This document shows positions 48,872 through 59,200 of a stretch of DNA of 64,000 nucleotides, in pieces; the first letter of the stretch is position 1; every line of letters starts with the position of its first letter. The notes beneath the pieces are model-generated. The model was not told the DNA's origin, ran no database searches, and worked only from the letters and a program-made list of their open reading frames with translations. The position numbers and the translations under genes were made by a program. The stretch is from RGIG4097 sp964637515 (GTDB lineage: Bacteria; Bacillota; Clostridia; Christensenellales; CAG-917), in NCBI GenBank assembly GCA_964637515.1, contig CAZWUI010000001.1, positions 1 to 64,000 on the forward strand. The letters run 5' to 3'.

Positions 48872-49095
48872 AAAAACAAAAATCATAAGTGGTTGAAAGT
48901 GGCAAAAATAAGCGGATATAAACTCACAAAATCAACCGACAAAAACAACAAAACAAAGGGGAAAAACAAGACGGACGGACAACACAAGGCAACGAAACAT
49001 GCCAATGCAAAAGCACAAAAAAACGACGGCAACGCTCATTATGCCGTCGTTTTTTCGATTGATTAAGTTGATGACTCCGTGAGAGAAAACGAAAA
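48872..49095. other. Non-coding stretch with a terminator
   Basis: About 220 A-rich bases after spmB. The only clear element is AAACGACGGCA/TGCCGTCGTTTT (49021-49056), a hairpin with T runs on both sides that can end spmAB on + and the XRE-cupin operon on the minus strand. Confidence 0.7.
49021..49056. terminator. Bidirectional terminator
   Basis: An 11-bp stem ACGACGGCA/TGCCGTCGT with A runs before and T runs after it. It closes spmAB and the zinc-ribbon operon. Confidence 0.8.
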
Positions 49096-49641
49096 TCACT
49101 CGTTGATTATGGTCAAGAATTTTGCCTCTTTTCCGCCCATTGCAAGTTGCGCATGTGGCAATTCGGGATTGAAGTAAAGACTGTCCCCCGCTCTCAAGAA
49201 GTAGTCGTTATCTCCGACGATAACTCTCAATTCACCTTCGAGAACGTAGTTGAATTCCTGTCCGCCGTGCGCGACGAGTTCAGGCGTGTCCGACGGGGAA
49301 ATCGTGACTAGCATGGGATTCATCGTCTTTTGTTTGAAGTCCCACGCAAGGGATGAAAAGGAATAACCTTCATATCTCTTCACGGACATTCCGTTGCCGT
49401 CGTAGACGACCTGCGCCGTGTTTGTGGACGGCATCTTGCCCGTCATAACGTAGGCGGGCTCGGTGTCGAGAACGGACGCAAAACGGTAGATTACGTTGAT
49501 CGGTGCTTCCAACTCACCGCTCTCGTAAGATATATATTCTTTCTCGTCTATGCCGAGTTTGTCCGCCATTTCGGCGGTGGAATAGTCAGAGAAAGTGCGC
49601 AATTCGACAAGTCGTTTTGCGACTTCGTTGTTTACGCTCAT
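49096..49641 (-). CDS. XRE-type regulator with cupin domain
   Basis: 181 residues. The N-terminal helix-turn-helix is at about 10-60 (AEMADKLGIDEKEYISYESGELEAP), and the C-terminal cupin at about 110-178 (HGGQEFNYVLEGELRVIVGDNDYFLRAGDSLYFNPELPHAQLAM). Its His and Glu residues could bind a metal. This XRE-cupin layout is typical of metabolic regulators. It is the last gene of the operon with the CxxC protein. The ligand is unknown. Confidence 0.85.
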   Translation of the reverse strand: MSVNNEVAKRLVELRTFSDYSTAEMADKLGIDEKEYISYESGELEAPINVIYRFASVLDTEPAYVMTGKMPSTNTAQVVYDGNGMSVKRYEGYSFSSLAWDFKQKTMNPMLVTISPSDTPELVAHGGQEFNYVLEGELRVIVGDNDYFLRAGDSLYFNPELPHAQLAMGGKEAKFLTIINE

Positions 49642-49653
49642 CGTAGCCTCCGA

Positions 49654-49857
49654 TTATTTGCCGATAGTTTCGTTGAGGTCCTTCAAGAGTTTGTCGATAT
49701 CAACGCCGTGCACGACTGCGATGTCACCTACGGTTTCTTGATGCGCGAATGCGCAACCAAGACAGTGAAGTCCTGCGTCTTGAAGAATTTTTGCGACCAT
49801 TTCGGGATTGCCGATTTGGATTGCGTCGATGATGAGAGTGTCCTTTGTGATTTGCAT
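49654..49857 (-). CDS. DUF1858-type small CxxC protein
   Basis: 67 residues from the ATG at 49857, which has GGAGG upstream (the longer frame to 49926 lacks it). Helical, with CLGC at 32-35 in LQDAGLHCLGCAFAHQETVG, the hallmark of the DUF1858 (ScdA-N-like) family, often tied to redox or Fe-S proteins such as hybrid cluster protein. It might bind a metal or act by disulfide exchange. It sits between the zinc-ribbon gene and the XRE-cupin gene. Confidence 0.85.
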   Translation of the reverse strand: MQITKDTLIIDAIQIGNPEMVAKILQDAGLHCLGCAFAHQETVGDIAVVHGVDIDKLLKDLNETIGK

Positions 49858-49868
49858 ATTTACCTCCG

Positions 49869-50927
49869 TTAGCCTATATAGCCTAAATAAAATAGTATTG
49901 CCGTGATTATTCCTGCGAGTGCGCACAGTCCAAGCAAAACTGCACTACACACGCGCGGGACGGACTTGGGGTATTTGCCCGTCGATTTACCCGTCCTACC
50001 ATTGACGATGAAGCGGTAGTTTTTGTCCTTATACTTGTAACCGCACACCCAGAGCGGAAGGAGTGTATGATTGAATGCAACCGTCGGATATTCGGTGTCG
50101 ACGTGCAATTCGCCGACGACGTCGTAGGTGTACTTTGCGAGAATTTCGGAGCGGATTTTTTTGTCCATTTGGGATTTGGCAACCCCGAAACAGTCCTCTA
50201 TATCCGTGTCGTATCTCTCTGCATAGAATCCCGCAAGGTATTCCGCCTGATACCCTTCCGAATTTTCGGTATCGTAGGGAAGAATTGCATTGAGTTCTTT
50301 TTGTTCGAGCAGTTTGCTTGCCTCGACAAGCACGTCCGAGAAAAAGCGCGTATGCGTACCGCTGATACTAAACCATCTGATACGCCTTTCCCGTCTTGTT
50401 TCCTTGCCGACCTTGACGGTCACGTAGTAGTATTCCCCAAGTCGACCGTGATAATGACTGATAGTGTCCGACGAAAACGAGAAAGACGGAAAATACGTAC
50501 CGCTGAAATTATCCGCTTTGAAGTCCTTTTTGATTTTCGACGGAGCAAATAACTTCTTTTTTATCCAATGCTTGCCCGCCTCAAACGCCTCTTTCTTCGA
50601 GTATGCAACGGGAAGAATGGCATCGGGGCGCAGTCCGTGGATATTTTCGCGTTTTACGATATTGGTTGCGTTGCAAAAGGGGCATTTTGTGGTCGTTGCG
50701 AAGTTTTCGACGACGACTTCTCCCCCGCAATTCGGGCATTTATACACGTCGCGCACGTCCACTACGTCGCAGAGATTCTTCTCTTTGTAGTAGTTGCGCT
50801 TGCCGACGGACAGTTTATTTATGCGTTTGACAGATTCGCAATACGGGCAATAGAGTGCCGCCCTTTCGGGAGAATACACCATATCCGCACCGCAACCGTC
50901 GCATTTTACAACGCTAACACCTGACAT
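49869..50927 (-). CDS. Zinc-ribbon protein with C-terminal membrane helix
   Basis: 352 residues. Two N-terminal zinc ribbons: CDGCGADMVYSPERAALYCPYC and CPNCGGEVVVENFATTTKCPFC. A middle domain follows (IHGLRPDAILPVAYSKKEAFEAGKHWIKKKLFAP and later), and a helix at about 330-350 (VLLGLCALAGIITAILFYL) anchors the C-terminus. It belongs to the TFIIB-type zinc-ribbon/DUF family found with YdjI-type SPFH proteins. Its gene starts one base after the SPFH gene, so they likely work together at the membrane. Function unknown. Confidence 0.8.
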   Translation of the reverse strand: MSGVSVVKCDGCGADMVYSPERAALYCPYCESVKRINKLSVGKRNYYKEKNLCDVVDVRDVYKCPNCGGEVVVENFATTTKCPFCNATNIVKRENIHGLRPDAILPVAYSKKEAFEAGKHWIKKKLFAPSKIKKDFKADNFSGTYFPSFSFSSDTISHYHGRLGEYYYVTVKVGKETRRERRIRWFSISGTHTRFFSDVLVEASKLLEQKELNAILPYDTENSEGYQAEYLAGFYAERYDTDIEDCFGVAKSQMDKKIRSEILAKYTYDVVGELHVDTEYPTVAFNHTLLPLWVCGYKYKDKNYRFIVNGRTGKSTGKYPKSVPRVCSAVLLGLCALAGIITAILFYLGYIG

Positions 50928-50928
50928 A

Positions 50929-52053
50929 TCACTTTATTTTCGCACCGCAGTTGGGGCAGAATTTCGTACCTGCTTTGACACTTGCGCTGCATTTAGGGCA
51001 AGTTGCAACGAGCGATTGACCGCATTCCGTGCAGAATTTGGAGCCGTCTTTGACGCTCGCACCGCATTTAGGACAACTAATCGTGCCGGCGACGCTCACT
51101 TTTTCGCCGCATTCGGGGCAGAATTTTGCCTTTGCGGATATTTCTTTTCCGCATTTTGCGCACTTGATTTTGCTTTCGGCGGGTTTTGAAATCTCGTCGA
51201 TGTTCGCTGCAAATCCTGCGCCTACCCTTGCGCCTGCGCCAAGTCCTACGCCCATAGCGGCAAACGAACCGCCTGCGCCGGGATTTTTCGCTGCATCGCG
51301 CATTGCTCCGACGGATTCGTATTGTGCGTATTCGGACATTTTGTCCCCAAACACACCCAGAGTCGTGCGTTTGTCCATTGCCTGTTCGACTGCTTCGGGC
51401 AGTTTCAAATTCTTGATGATGATTTCATCAACCGCAAGACCGAGTTTTCCGAACTTCTCACACGCTTTGTCGCGCGCCGTATCGCCAAGTTCACGATAGT
51501 TTGCGGCAAGTTCAAGCGCGGGAATTTCGCATTCTCCCATGAGGTCGGTGATTTCCATCAACACGATGCTCTTGAGATAACTCGTGATTTCGTAGGTCGT
51601 GCATGCCTTGACAGTGCCAAAACACTCTTTCATGAAAATTTCGGGGTTGCACACGTGGAAGGAATATTCGCCGTGGCCCGAAATTCTGACCATGCCGAAG
51701 TCCTTATCTCTCATCATAATGGGATTGGCGGTGCCCCACTTCAAACCCACGAATTGTTTGAGATTGACGAAGTATATATCGCATTTGCGTGGCATTTCAA
51801 AGTCGTATTTCCACGATGCGATTTTGGACAATATGGGAAGGTTTTTGGTTTCAAGGTCCCATCTGCCCGCAGTGAAAACGTCCGCAATTTGCCCTTCGTG
51901 AACAAAGATAGCCGCTTGCGACTCTCTGACGATAAGTTGAGAGCCTTGCATAATCTCGTAGCGGTCGGGACACTCGAATTTATAGACCATATCGTTGCTG
52001 CCTGCGTCCGTCCATTCTACGACTTTGAGCAAATTTTTTCTGATGAATCCCAT
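50929..52053 (-). CDS. YdjI-type SPFH-domain protein with three zinc ribbons
   Basis: 374 residues from the ATG at 52053, with GGAGGA upstream; the Met four codons earlier is inside that site. The N-terminal virion-core/SPFH domain (about 10-210) has VYKFECPDRYEIMQGSQLIVRESQAAIFVHEGQ and later VDEIIIKNLKLPEAV. A Gly/Ala-rich linker (GVGLGAGARVGAGFAAN) leads to three tandem C-x2-C-x10-C-x2-C zinc ribbons at about 300-374. In Bacillus, YdjI-type proteins go with envelope-stress functions. Cytoplasmic, possibly membrane-associated. First gene of the four-gene operon. Confidence 0.82.
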   Translation of the reverse strand: MGFIRKNLLKVVEWTDAGSNDMVYKFECPDRYEIMQGSQLIVRESQAAIFVHEGQIADVFTAGRWDLETKNLPILSKIASWKYDFEMPRKCDIYFVNLKQFVGLKWGTANPIMMRDKDFGMVRISGHGEYSFHVCNPEIFMKECFGTVKACTTYEITSYLKSIVLMEITDLMGECEIPALELAANYRELGDTARDKACEKFGKLGLAVDEIIIKNLKLPEAVEQAMDKRTTLGVFGDKMSEYAQYESVGAMRDAAKNPGAGGSFAAMGVGLGAGARVGAGFAANIDEISKPAESKIKCAKCGKEISAKAKFCPECGEKVSVAGTISCPKCGASVKDGSKFCTECGQSLVATCPKCSASVKAGTKFCPNCGAKIK

Positions 52054-52082
52054 AGCATCCTCCAAATTATTTTCTAAATTCT

Positions 52083-52111
52083 ATTATATCATTCCTATTC
52101 GATTATTTCAA
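52083..52111 (-). promoter_or_regulatory. Promoter of the SPFH/zinc-ribbon operon
   Basis: On the minus strand TTGAAA (52106-52111) and TATAAT (52083-52088) are 17 bases apart; it starts right after the AEC transporter gene. Confidence 0.65.
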
Positions 52112-52120
52112 GAGAGTTGC

Positions 52121-53164
52121 CTACAATTTTACGGACACCAACAACATAAGTATGGGTATGGTCACGATTGAGAACAACGTGGACAACAAAATCGAATTAG
52201 CGGCGGTTTTTTGATCCGCACCGTAAAGTTCCGCAAGGTTCAAGTTGACGGATGCGGACGGCATTCCGCAAAGTATGACGAGAGTCGCAAAAAGCAACGG
52301 ATCGAGATCAAACGGATATAGCACCGCAAACACGAGAATGGGGAAAATCAAAGTCTTTATGAGAGTGGATACGTAGATTTTCCAATCCGTGAACAATTCG
52401 TGCATAGGCGCAACCGCAAAACGCATGCCGAGCACTATCATACAAAGGGGCGTCGTCATGTTCGCAAGATAGCCTATGACTGTGACCACGACGTCGGGAA
52501 GATCTCCGAGCGTAACCCCCGAAAAATAGAGCGGAAGCGCAACGAAAAGCGTGAGTACGGGCGGATTGACGAACGCCTTTTTCAAGGACATGTATTTCTT
52601 GTTGCCCGTCAGGACGTACGAACCGACCGACCAACACATGACGTTCATCGTCACGATCATGATTGCGGAATAAATCACCGCTTCGGGATGGTCGGGGAAA
52701 AGAAATTGCAGGATCGGAACGCCGAAAAAGCCTACATTGCCAAAGGTGGACACGCACACCATAACGCGATATGCCCTACCCCTTCTCGTATTTACGATTT
52801 GGAGTTTGAGACCTTCGTCGTTGGTGAACGCACTGCCGTCGAGAAAGCCTTCTTCTTGCAGGTGTTCGGTGATTTCGGGTTCGTCGAATTTCTTTTTGAG
52901 AACGAGCCAAAGCACGCCGAAAATCAATCCCTGTGCGATGATCGAAAAGCCAAAAACTATGCCGATATTGACGAGCATATCCCGTGAATATTGCACTTTC
53001 AAGAATGATTGCAGGGATAGAAAAGGTTGACTGACGTACAAAAGGACGGCGGAGAAAAACGCCATAGCGGTCGGCTTGACAAGTTTGACTTTCATCAAAA
53101 TGAAGCCCGGAATTGCCATTGCGACAAGAAGTAATACGTTTATAGCCGTGGTTGCAAAATTCAT
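52121..53164 (-). CDS. AEC-family transporter (auxin-carrier type)
   Basis: 347 residues with about ten membrane helices in two halves. PGFILMKVKLVKPTAM and VSTFGNVGFFGVPIL (with the conserved Gly/Asn in a broken helix) and MPSASVNLNLAELYGAD near the C-terminus are family patterns. Bacterial AEC proteins move organic acids such as malate or malonate, or other small compounds; the substrate here is unknown. It has no strong ribosome binding site (GGCGG nearby). Confidence 0.85.
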   Translation of the reverse strand: MNFATTAINVLLLVAMAIPGFILMKVKLVKPTAMAFFSAVLLYVSQPFLSLQSFLKVQYSRDMLVNIGIVFGFSIIAQGLIFGVLWLVLKKKFDEPEITEHLQEEGFLDGSAFTNDEGLKLQIVNTRRGRAYRVMVCVSTFGNVGFFGVPILQFLFPDHPEAVIYSAIMIVTMNVMCWSVGSYVLTGNKKYMSLKKAFVNPPVLTLFVALPLYFSGVTLGDLPDVVVTVIGYLANMTTPLCMIVLGMRFAVAPMHELFTDWKIYVSTLIKTLIFPILVFAVLYPFDLDPLLFATLVILCGMPSASVNLNLAELYGADQKTAANSILLSTLFSIVTIPILMLLVSVKL

Positions 53165-53198
53165 ATCCGCCGCCGAAAATTAGTTTGATTATAAGTTA

Positions 53199-53222
53199 GT
53201 GGAGACGCTTTCGCGTCTCCAC
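53199..53222. terminator. Perfect hairpin between the giant gene and the AEC gene
   Basis: GTGGAGACGC/GCGTCTCCAC, a perfect 10-bp stem with a four-base loop, about 20 bases after the stop of the giant gene. No T run follows on the minus strand, so it is a weak terminator; it also overlaps the AEC promoter region (TATAAT at 53188-53193 on the minus strand). Confidence 0.5.
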
Positions 53223-53241
53223 TTGCTTATTGAGTTGTTTT

Positions 53242-56200
53242 TCATCGACCGTTGACGGTGATGACGTAAGGATTGTTGCTATTCACAGTGCCGTTGCCGT
53301 AGACCGCTTGTCCGTTCGGGATTTCTTGTCCGACGCTGACGACGTTGATCGTGCTTCCGCCGACGGAGATAGAGCCCTTAGTTGCGGTTGCTATCGTGGT
53401 GTCGAGCACTCTGGACGCAGAGTCGACGGGTGTGCCGACGCATGCATACAGATAGTAGACGACCTTTCTTCCGCTAGGAGTGGAAAGCGCGTAGGTGCCC
53501 GTATCGGATGCGAACATTACGGAGTGGTGCGTGAGATATGCGCCGGTGATGTCGTAGACGACTGCGGTACCGTACCAGACGACAGGCACTCCGCCGATCT
53601 TGGTGTTGAGAGCGGTTCCGGTATAGCTAGGTGCAGTGGTAACGGTCGTACCGGACACGGTGAACGGAATCGTGATACGTTCACCGGTGCCGAGTTGGAT
53701 AGTTGCGTTCTTCGCAGTGCTCATACCGCTCTTGAGAAGGTCTGCCGTGAGTGAGAAGCCACCGGGCATGGAGACCATTACGTAAGTGAACACTTTGCTA
53801 TTCTTGGATCCGTTCGCGTGAGATGCCCAACCGGTGCCTTCGGTGGTGGTAGTCCAGCTCGTTACCTTGCCGTTGGTGACGACGGGGTTGGAAATCGTGA
53901 AGGTCACCTTGTACGCTTGAGGAATGCTGTAGCTTGCAGTGTTGTTCGCAGAGATCGTGTAGTTGCTTGCAACGGAGTTCGTCACGGTTGCGGTGTAAGG
54001 CGCCGCACTGTAACGTGCACTCGTGATAGTTGCGCTTGCGACACGTTCTTCATCGAGTTTGAACACGGTGGTCAACGCATTTGCGTACATTCTCTGGACG
54101 AGGAACGGAATCTCAAATTCTTGAGCGGTTCCGTCAGGTCCGGTGAGTTCTGCGATGAGGTAGATGATACCGCCTTCGTAGGTGGGATTGAACTTGCTGA
54201 AGTTCCATTCGAGAGAATATCCGTCCGCTGCGCCGAAGGTCTTGGTTTCGGTTGCAGTCGTGCCGTCGCCCTTGGTCACGTTGACGGTGAGGGTTTCGGG
54301 GAGTTTGACGTCCTTGGAGAGATATTCATAGGGGTTGATGTAGGTTTGCGTACCGCTGGTGACGTAGAAACCGGTGTTGCCGGTCAAAGTGGTGTTGCCT
54401 GCCGCAAGACTCGTGACCTTTCTGGGATTGATGACGAGGTGTGCGACCACGACTTGATCTTTGACTCCGTCGCCCTTGACGGTTGCTCTGATGACGAAGG
54501 TGCCGCCTTCATAGGAGACCTTGCTTGCGCCGAAGTTCCAAGTGACTTCTTTATTGACGGAGGTGCCGGTTTCGGTGACGACGGTCATGGATTGCGGGAA
54601 GTACTTGTAGCCGACGAGTTCGTATTTTTGTCCGTCGTATTGAACGAGTTCTTCAGCGGAGAGTTCGACGTACTTGCCGTTTTCGAGCTTGTACGTGCCG
54701 TTTGCGCTTGCGGAGAAGATTTGTTCAAAGACGTCGGGCGTGGTGTACGGATCGAAGGTGAATTCGTAGACGCCGTCGGAGTTCTTCGCTGCATGAGATG
54801 CATCTGCACCTGCGACGAAGTCGCTGTTTGCGATATTGACGGTGCTAATGGTCGCATCGTTGACTTCGATAGGCACACGGACTGTTGCGGTTGCATTGTT
54901 TGCAACGCCTTCGACTATGGTGACGGGACTGGTCACGATTGCTTCGACGTAGGACGTTCCGCCGACCACGCTGACAACGGTATCGGAAGTATCCCACGTT
55001 GCGTTCAAGGTTTGACGTACGGTGAACATGAAGACGTAGGTGTTTTCCTTATCCGAGATGACGGTGGTGTTGAGAGCGGTATACGTTCTGCCCTTCACGT
55101 TGTATTGATAGTAGTAAGGAGTACCGATACGATTGCCGTTTGCGGTTGCGACTTCGCCGTTTGCGGACACGGTGCCGTTGCCAAGGAGTTTGTAGAGATA
55201 CTTGGAGCTGTCGCCGAGCCACTTGACAGACGCGTATTCACCGTCTTCATATTCTTTGACGGAGATAAACTTGCCGTCGGGATAGAAGGTGAAGGTGTCT
55301 GCGTAGTTTGCGGTGTTGTATGCGCTTGCCGCGTCGGTATTTTCGGTGTAGACCTCGAATCCGGTATAGTTAAGGTCGCCGGTCGAGAGTTTGGAGGATG
55401 CGACGTCGCTGTTGAATCTGGTGACGTCGGTCTTCTTGATGGTGACTTTGACCTTGAGAGCGGACTTGCCGTTGAGATAAATCTCAAACTCTTTCGCTTC
55501 GGTGGGATACACGTGGAGGATGACGTCGTTGGAGACGTTTTCGGTCACGTCGATCTTGCCGAAGAATTGAGTGAAGCCCTCGGTTTCGAGATAGTAGCGT
55601 CTGACTTCGCCGGTGCCGTCGAAGGTGACGTCAAGGTACTTGGGCAACGAAGGATTGCCGAAGGAGTATGCGTTGTAGAAGACGACTTCTTCGGGGAGAT
55701 TGGTATCGTTGTCGTAGACGACGTCGATGACGTTGCCGAGATTTGCGTCCTTGCTGCCGTAGGTCACGGAGTGCGAAGAGTAAGAGCTCTTGCTGTTTTC
55801 GGATTGTTTTTCAAATCCGTCGAAGACGAATTCCGCCTTTTCTGCCGCTCTGGTGAGAACCATCAAAGGCATGGTGACGTATTGCGTTGCGCCCTTGGAG
55901 TAGCGGACTCCGACGTAATCTTCGATACCTTCGATAGACACGTAGCGAGGATTGTCGATATCGTCGTCGGTGAGGTCTGCAATGCCGTAGGTGCCGTTTG
56001 CGTCTTCATAGTAGTAAGTGAACGCTACCTTGTAGTTTGCGTTGAAGTAGCCCTTGCTCGAAATGATGCTATCGTCGGGCCATTCGGGTACGAGGTTGAA
56101 GTTCGTGCTACCGTCTTTGAGGGTTACGCCGAGGGTGAGCGGGAGATTGAGACCGCCTTCTCTGAACGTATCGTTGTAGAACGGGTCGATGGTGATCGAG

Positions 56201-59200
56201 CGATATGCAGGATCGGTGACCTTCTTGATAGTTCTGTCAAGGACATGTGCGGTGATCTGTTTGACTTCGCTACCGCCGGGATAGGTGAGAGTGACGTCAA
56301 GTGCAATGTCCTTGCCGAAGTATGCCGCCGTGTTGGTGAAGAAGTCTGCGGGCAACTCGTAGGTTGCGACTGCGGATGCAGTGCCGCCGCCCACGGTGTT
56401 GACGGTGACGGTGCTACCGGATGCGAACATGGTGTTGTCCACGCCGAACGGATCGATATTGACGTCGCCTTCGATTGCGATGCTATCGATTGCCACGCCT
56501 TCGACGGTGAGAGTGAGTGCGATAGTGGTGATTCTATCTTGTCCTCTCATGAGATCGACGTTGACGGTGCCGTCTTCGTTGAGACCGCTCGTGATATTGC
56601 CGTCCTTGTCATAGGTGACGTTCCAGACGAGGCCGACGGTCATTCTTCTATTCGATGATTCTTCGGATCCGATGACTGCGGTTGCAGTGGTGGGCAAGCC
56701 GTTGAAGAAGTTATCCGCAGAGAGCGTGTAACCGTTGATGATTGCGTTGACGCCTTCTTCGATTTCGATGACATAGTTCGTGTAGACGGTGAACGTCTTG
56801 GTGATTCTTGCAAGGTCGGAGCCGACGTATGCGATACGAGTGAAGCTACCCGCACTGATTTCTTCGTCGGTAGGTCTTGCATAGTTGTTCCACACGACAG
56901 GGATATTTTCGTCGATGGCGCCGCCTTCGAACGTCACTGTTGCGGAGTTGAAGTTGCCGAGCATCCAATCGGAGAACACCGAGTAGTAGTTGTTGTTTTC
57001 GGTGAAGCCGTTGATTGTTGCACTTCTGACGTTTGCCGCAAGGTCGTCAACAGAACCGCTGTCGCCGACGAGATAGATCTTGACTCTGAACGCATCTCTA
57101 TTCGGATAGACGAAGTCTTCCTTGTTGTAGAGAGTGAAGGAGCGGTAGACGTACTTGCCGTTTTCGTCCGAACGATAGACCATATTGCCTTCGCCGTCGT
57201 CGATGAAGTCATCTGCGATCATACCGGGAGCGCTGTAGTCGATCCATGCGATTGCGCCGACTGCGGACACTTCGTTGATGCCGAGGTTATTGTTGAGAGT
57301 TGCGTAGGTAGGCAACGACCAACCCTTCTTGACGTTGTATTCGAAGGAATGCGAAGTGAGTTCGCCGTTCATGAATCTGACGTCGGTTGCGGTGGTTTGA
57401 CCGCCGAAGAAGCGGAGAGTACCGCCGTTTGCGTTGTTGAGATCGAGTGCGATGCTAGACACGCTCATCGAAGGCACGTTGAGAGTGGTTTCGATGGTTT
57501 GATTGCCGACCGAGAAGGAAACCTTTCTGACACTGCCCTGTGCGGTGAACGCGAGTGCGCCGATATTCCATGCGTTGACGAACACGATTTCTTCATATTC
57601 GACACCGCCGATGGTGTAGGTGACGAGGACGGAAGTACCGTTTCTGTAATCGCCCCATTCGCCGACCTTGAAGTATGCGGACGGATCGGACACGTAGACG
57701 TAAGGCATGACGTTGTATTCGACGCCGCTTGCGCTATCGATATATTGCGCGGCGTAGCTGCTTGCAACGTACTTGGACTTGTCTGCGAGAACGGATTCGT
57801 CGATGGTGTTGATGAGACCGCTACCGTAAATATCCTTACCGCCTTGGATTGCTCCGTCGTAGAAGAACTTGTAGGAAGTGATCTTCTTGACGGGGACGGA
57901 GAGTTTCAAGCGGATGGTTTGAGAAACGCTTTCGCCGTTTTCGTCGACGTAGTTGCCGATGACGTTGCCTTCTGCATCCTTGCAAACTGCTTCGACGGTT
58001 GCGTAGATAGTGCCACCGCTATAGATATTGTCGATAGATCTTGTGTAAGTCGAGTTGGAGAAGTACTTGACGGTGCTCCAATCGGGATACATAGTCTTTG
58101 CAGTCGTACCGCGTTCGCTGAACTGGACGTTCAAGGATTCGTAAGCGGAGACTTCGTACCATTCGGGGTTGAATACGTCTGCGACGTCCACTTTGACAAG
58201 AGTTTGAACTGCGGTCATAGAGGACATATTGATCTTGACGTAGGTGGTTTGCAAACCGCTGACGGAGTTGCCGAAGGTGAACTTGCCGTAGAGGTCTTTA
58301 CCGCTGTAACCCGCGAAGGAGTATTCGTTGGACTGTACGTCGGTTGCTTTGACAAACGTATCGCCGTTCTTGTAGTAAGGTGCGTCGAGGCTCAAGACGT
58401 CGCCGATCGTGACGTTGGTCGCCTTGTCGATACCCTTGAAGTTGACTTTGAAGGTATTGCCGAAGGATTCCGCGGTGATTTCGTCGTTTGCATAGACGTC
58501 GAAGGTGAGTTCGTTTTCGAGACCTTCGAATTCTCTGCCTGCGATATAGATACGGACGGGCACTGCTTGTGCGATATAGCCTGCGGATGCGAAGTTGCTT
58601 GAAGTGGAACCGCTACCCACGAAACCGTAAGTCGGGTTGCCTTCTTCGTCGTATCCAGTGACGTACTTAAATTCGTTACCGCCGACGTAAGCAGTGACGG
58701 TGACGTCGATACCCTTGTAGTAGTCGTAGCCGGTGATTTCGCCGTCTTCTCCGACAACTGCGAGTTCTTTGAGTCTTGCTTCGAGAGCGGAGAGATCCCA
58801 CTTGACCGAGAAGTCTTTGAAGCTAGACGAACTGCTGCCCGCGGTGTACTTACCGCTGACGGTGGTGAAGCCCTTGACGTACTCTGCGATGCTGTAGTGG
58901 TTGCTTGCATTCAAGAAGGATGCGAGACCGAATGCGTCGAGAGTGGTCATGCTCTTGGTGGTGTGGCCGTTATCTCCGCGAGTGAAGAGAGTGAGCGAAC
59001 CGATTTCGTTGCCTGCAAGAGCAATGGACACGGTGTCTTTGATTTCGCTCGAGAAGCCCCATTGATAAGTGAATCCGAGATCAATCGTACCGGTGGACCA
59101 GTTGTACTTGAAGTCGTCGGTGTTCCACTTGATCCAACCTGCGGGGAACGCCTTGCCGGAAGGCAACTTGGTGTAATCGAGTTTGGCGTATTGAGTGTCA

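Noticed and set aside
53818..56658. Very long + strand open frame (946 codons) opposite the giant protein gene, and similar ones at 57349-58602 and 58897-60102
   Set aside because: The frames lack ribosome binding sites, their products are compositionally odd (rich in Asp, Val, Cys, Gly), and they shadow a continuous minus-strand frame with a coherent modular protein. Codon use of the real gene explains the lack of stops.
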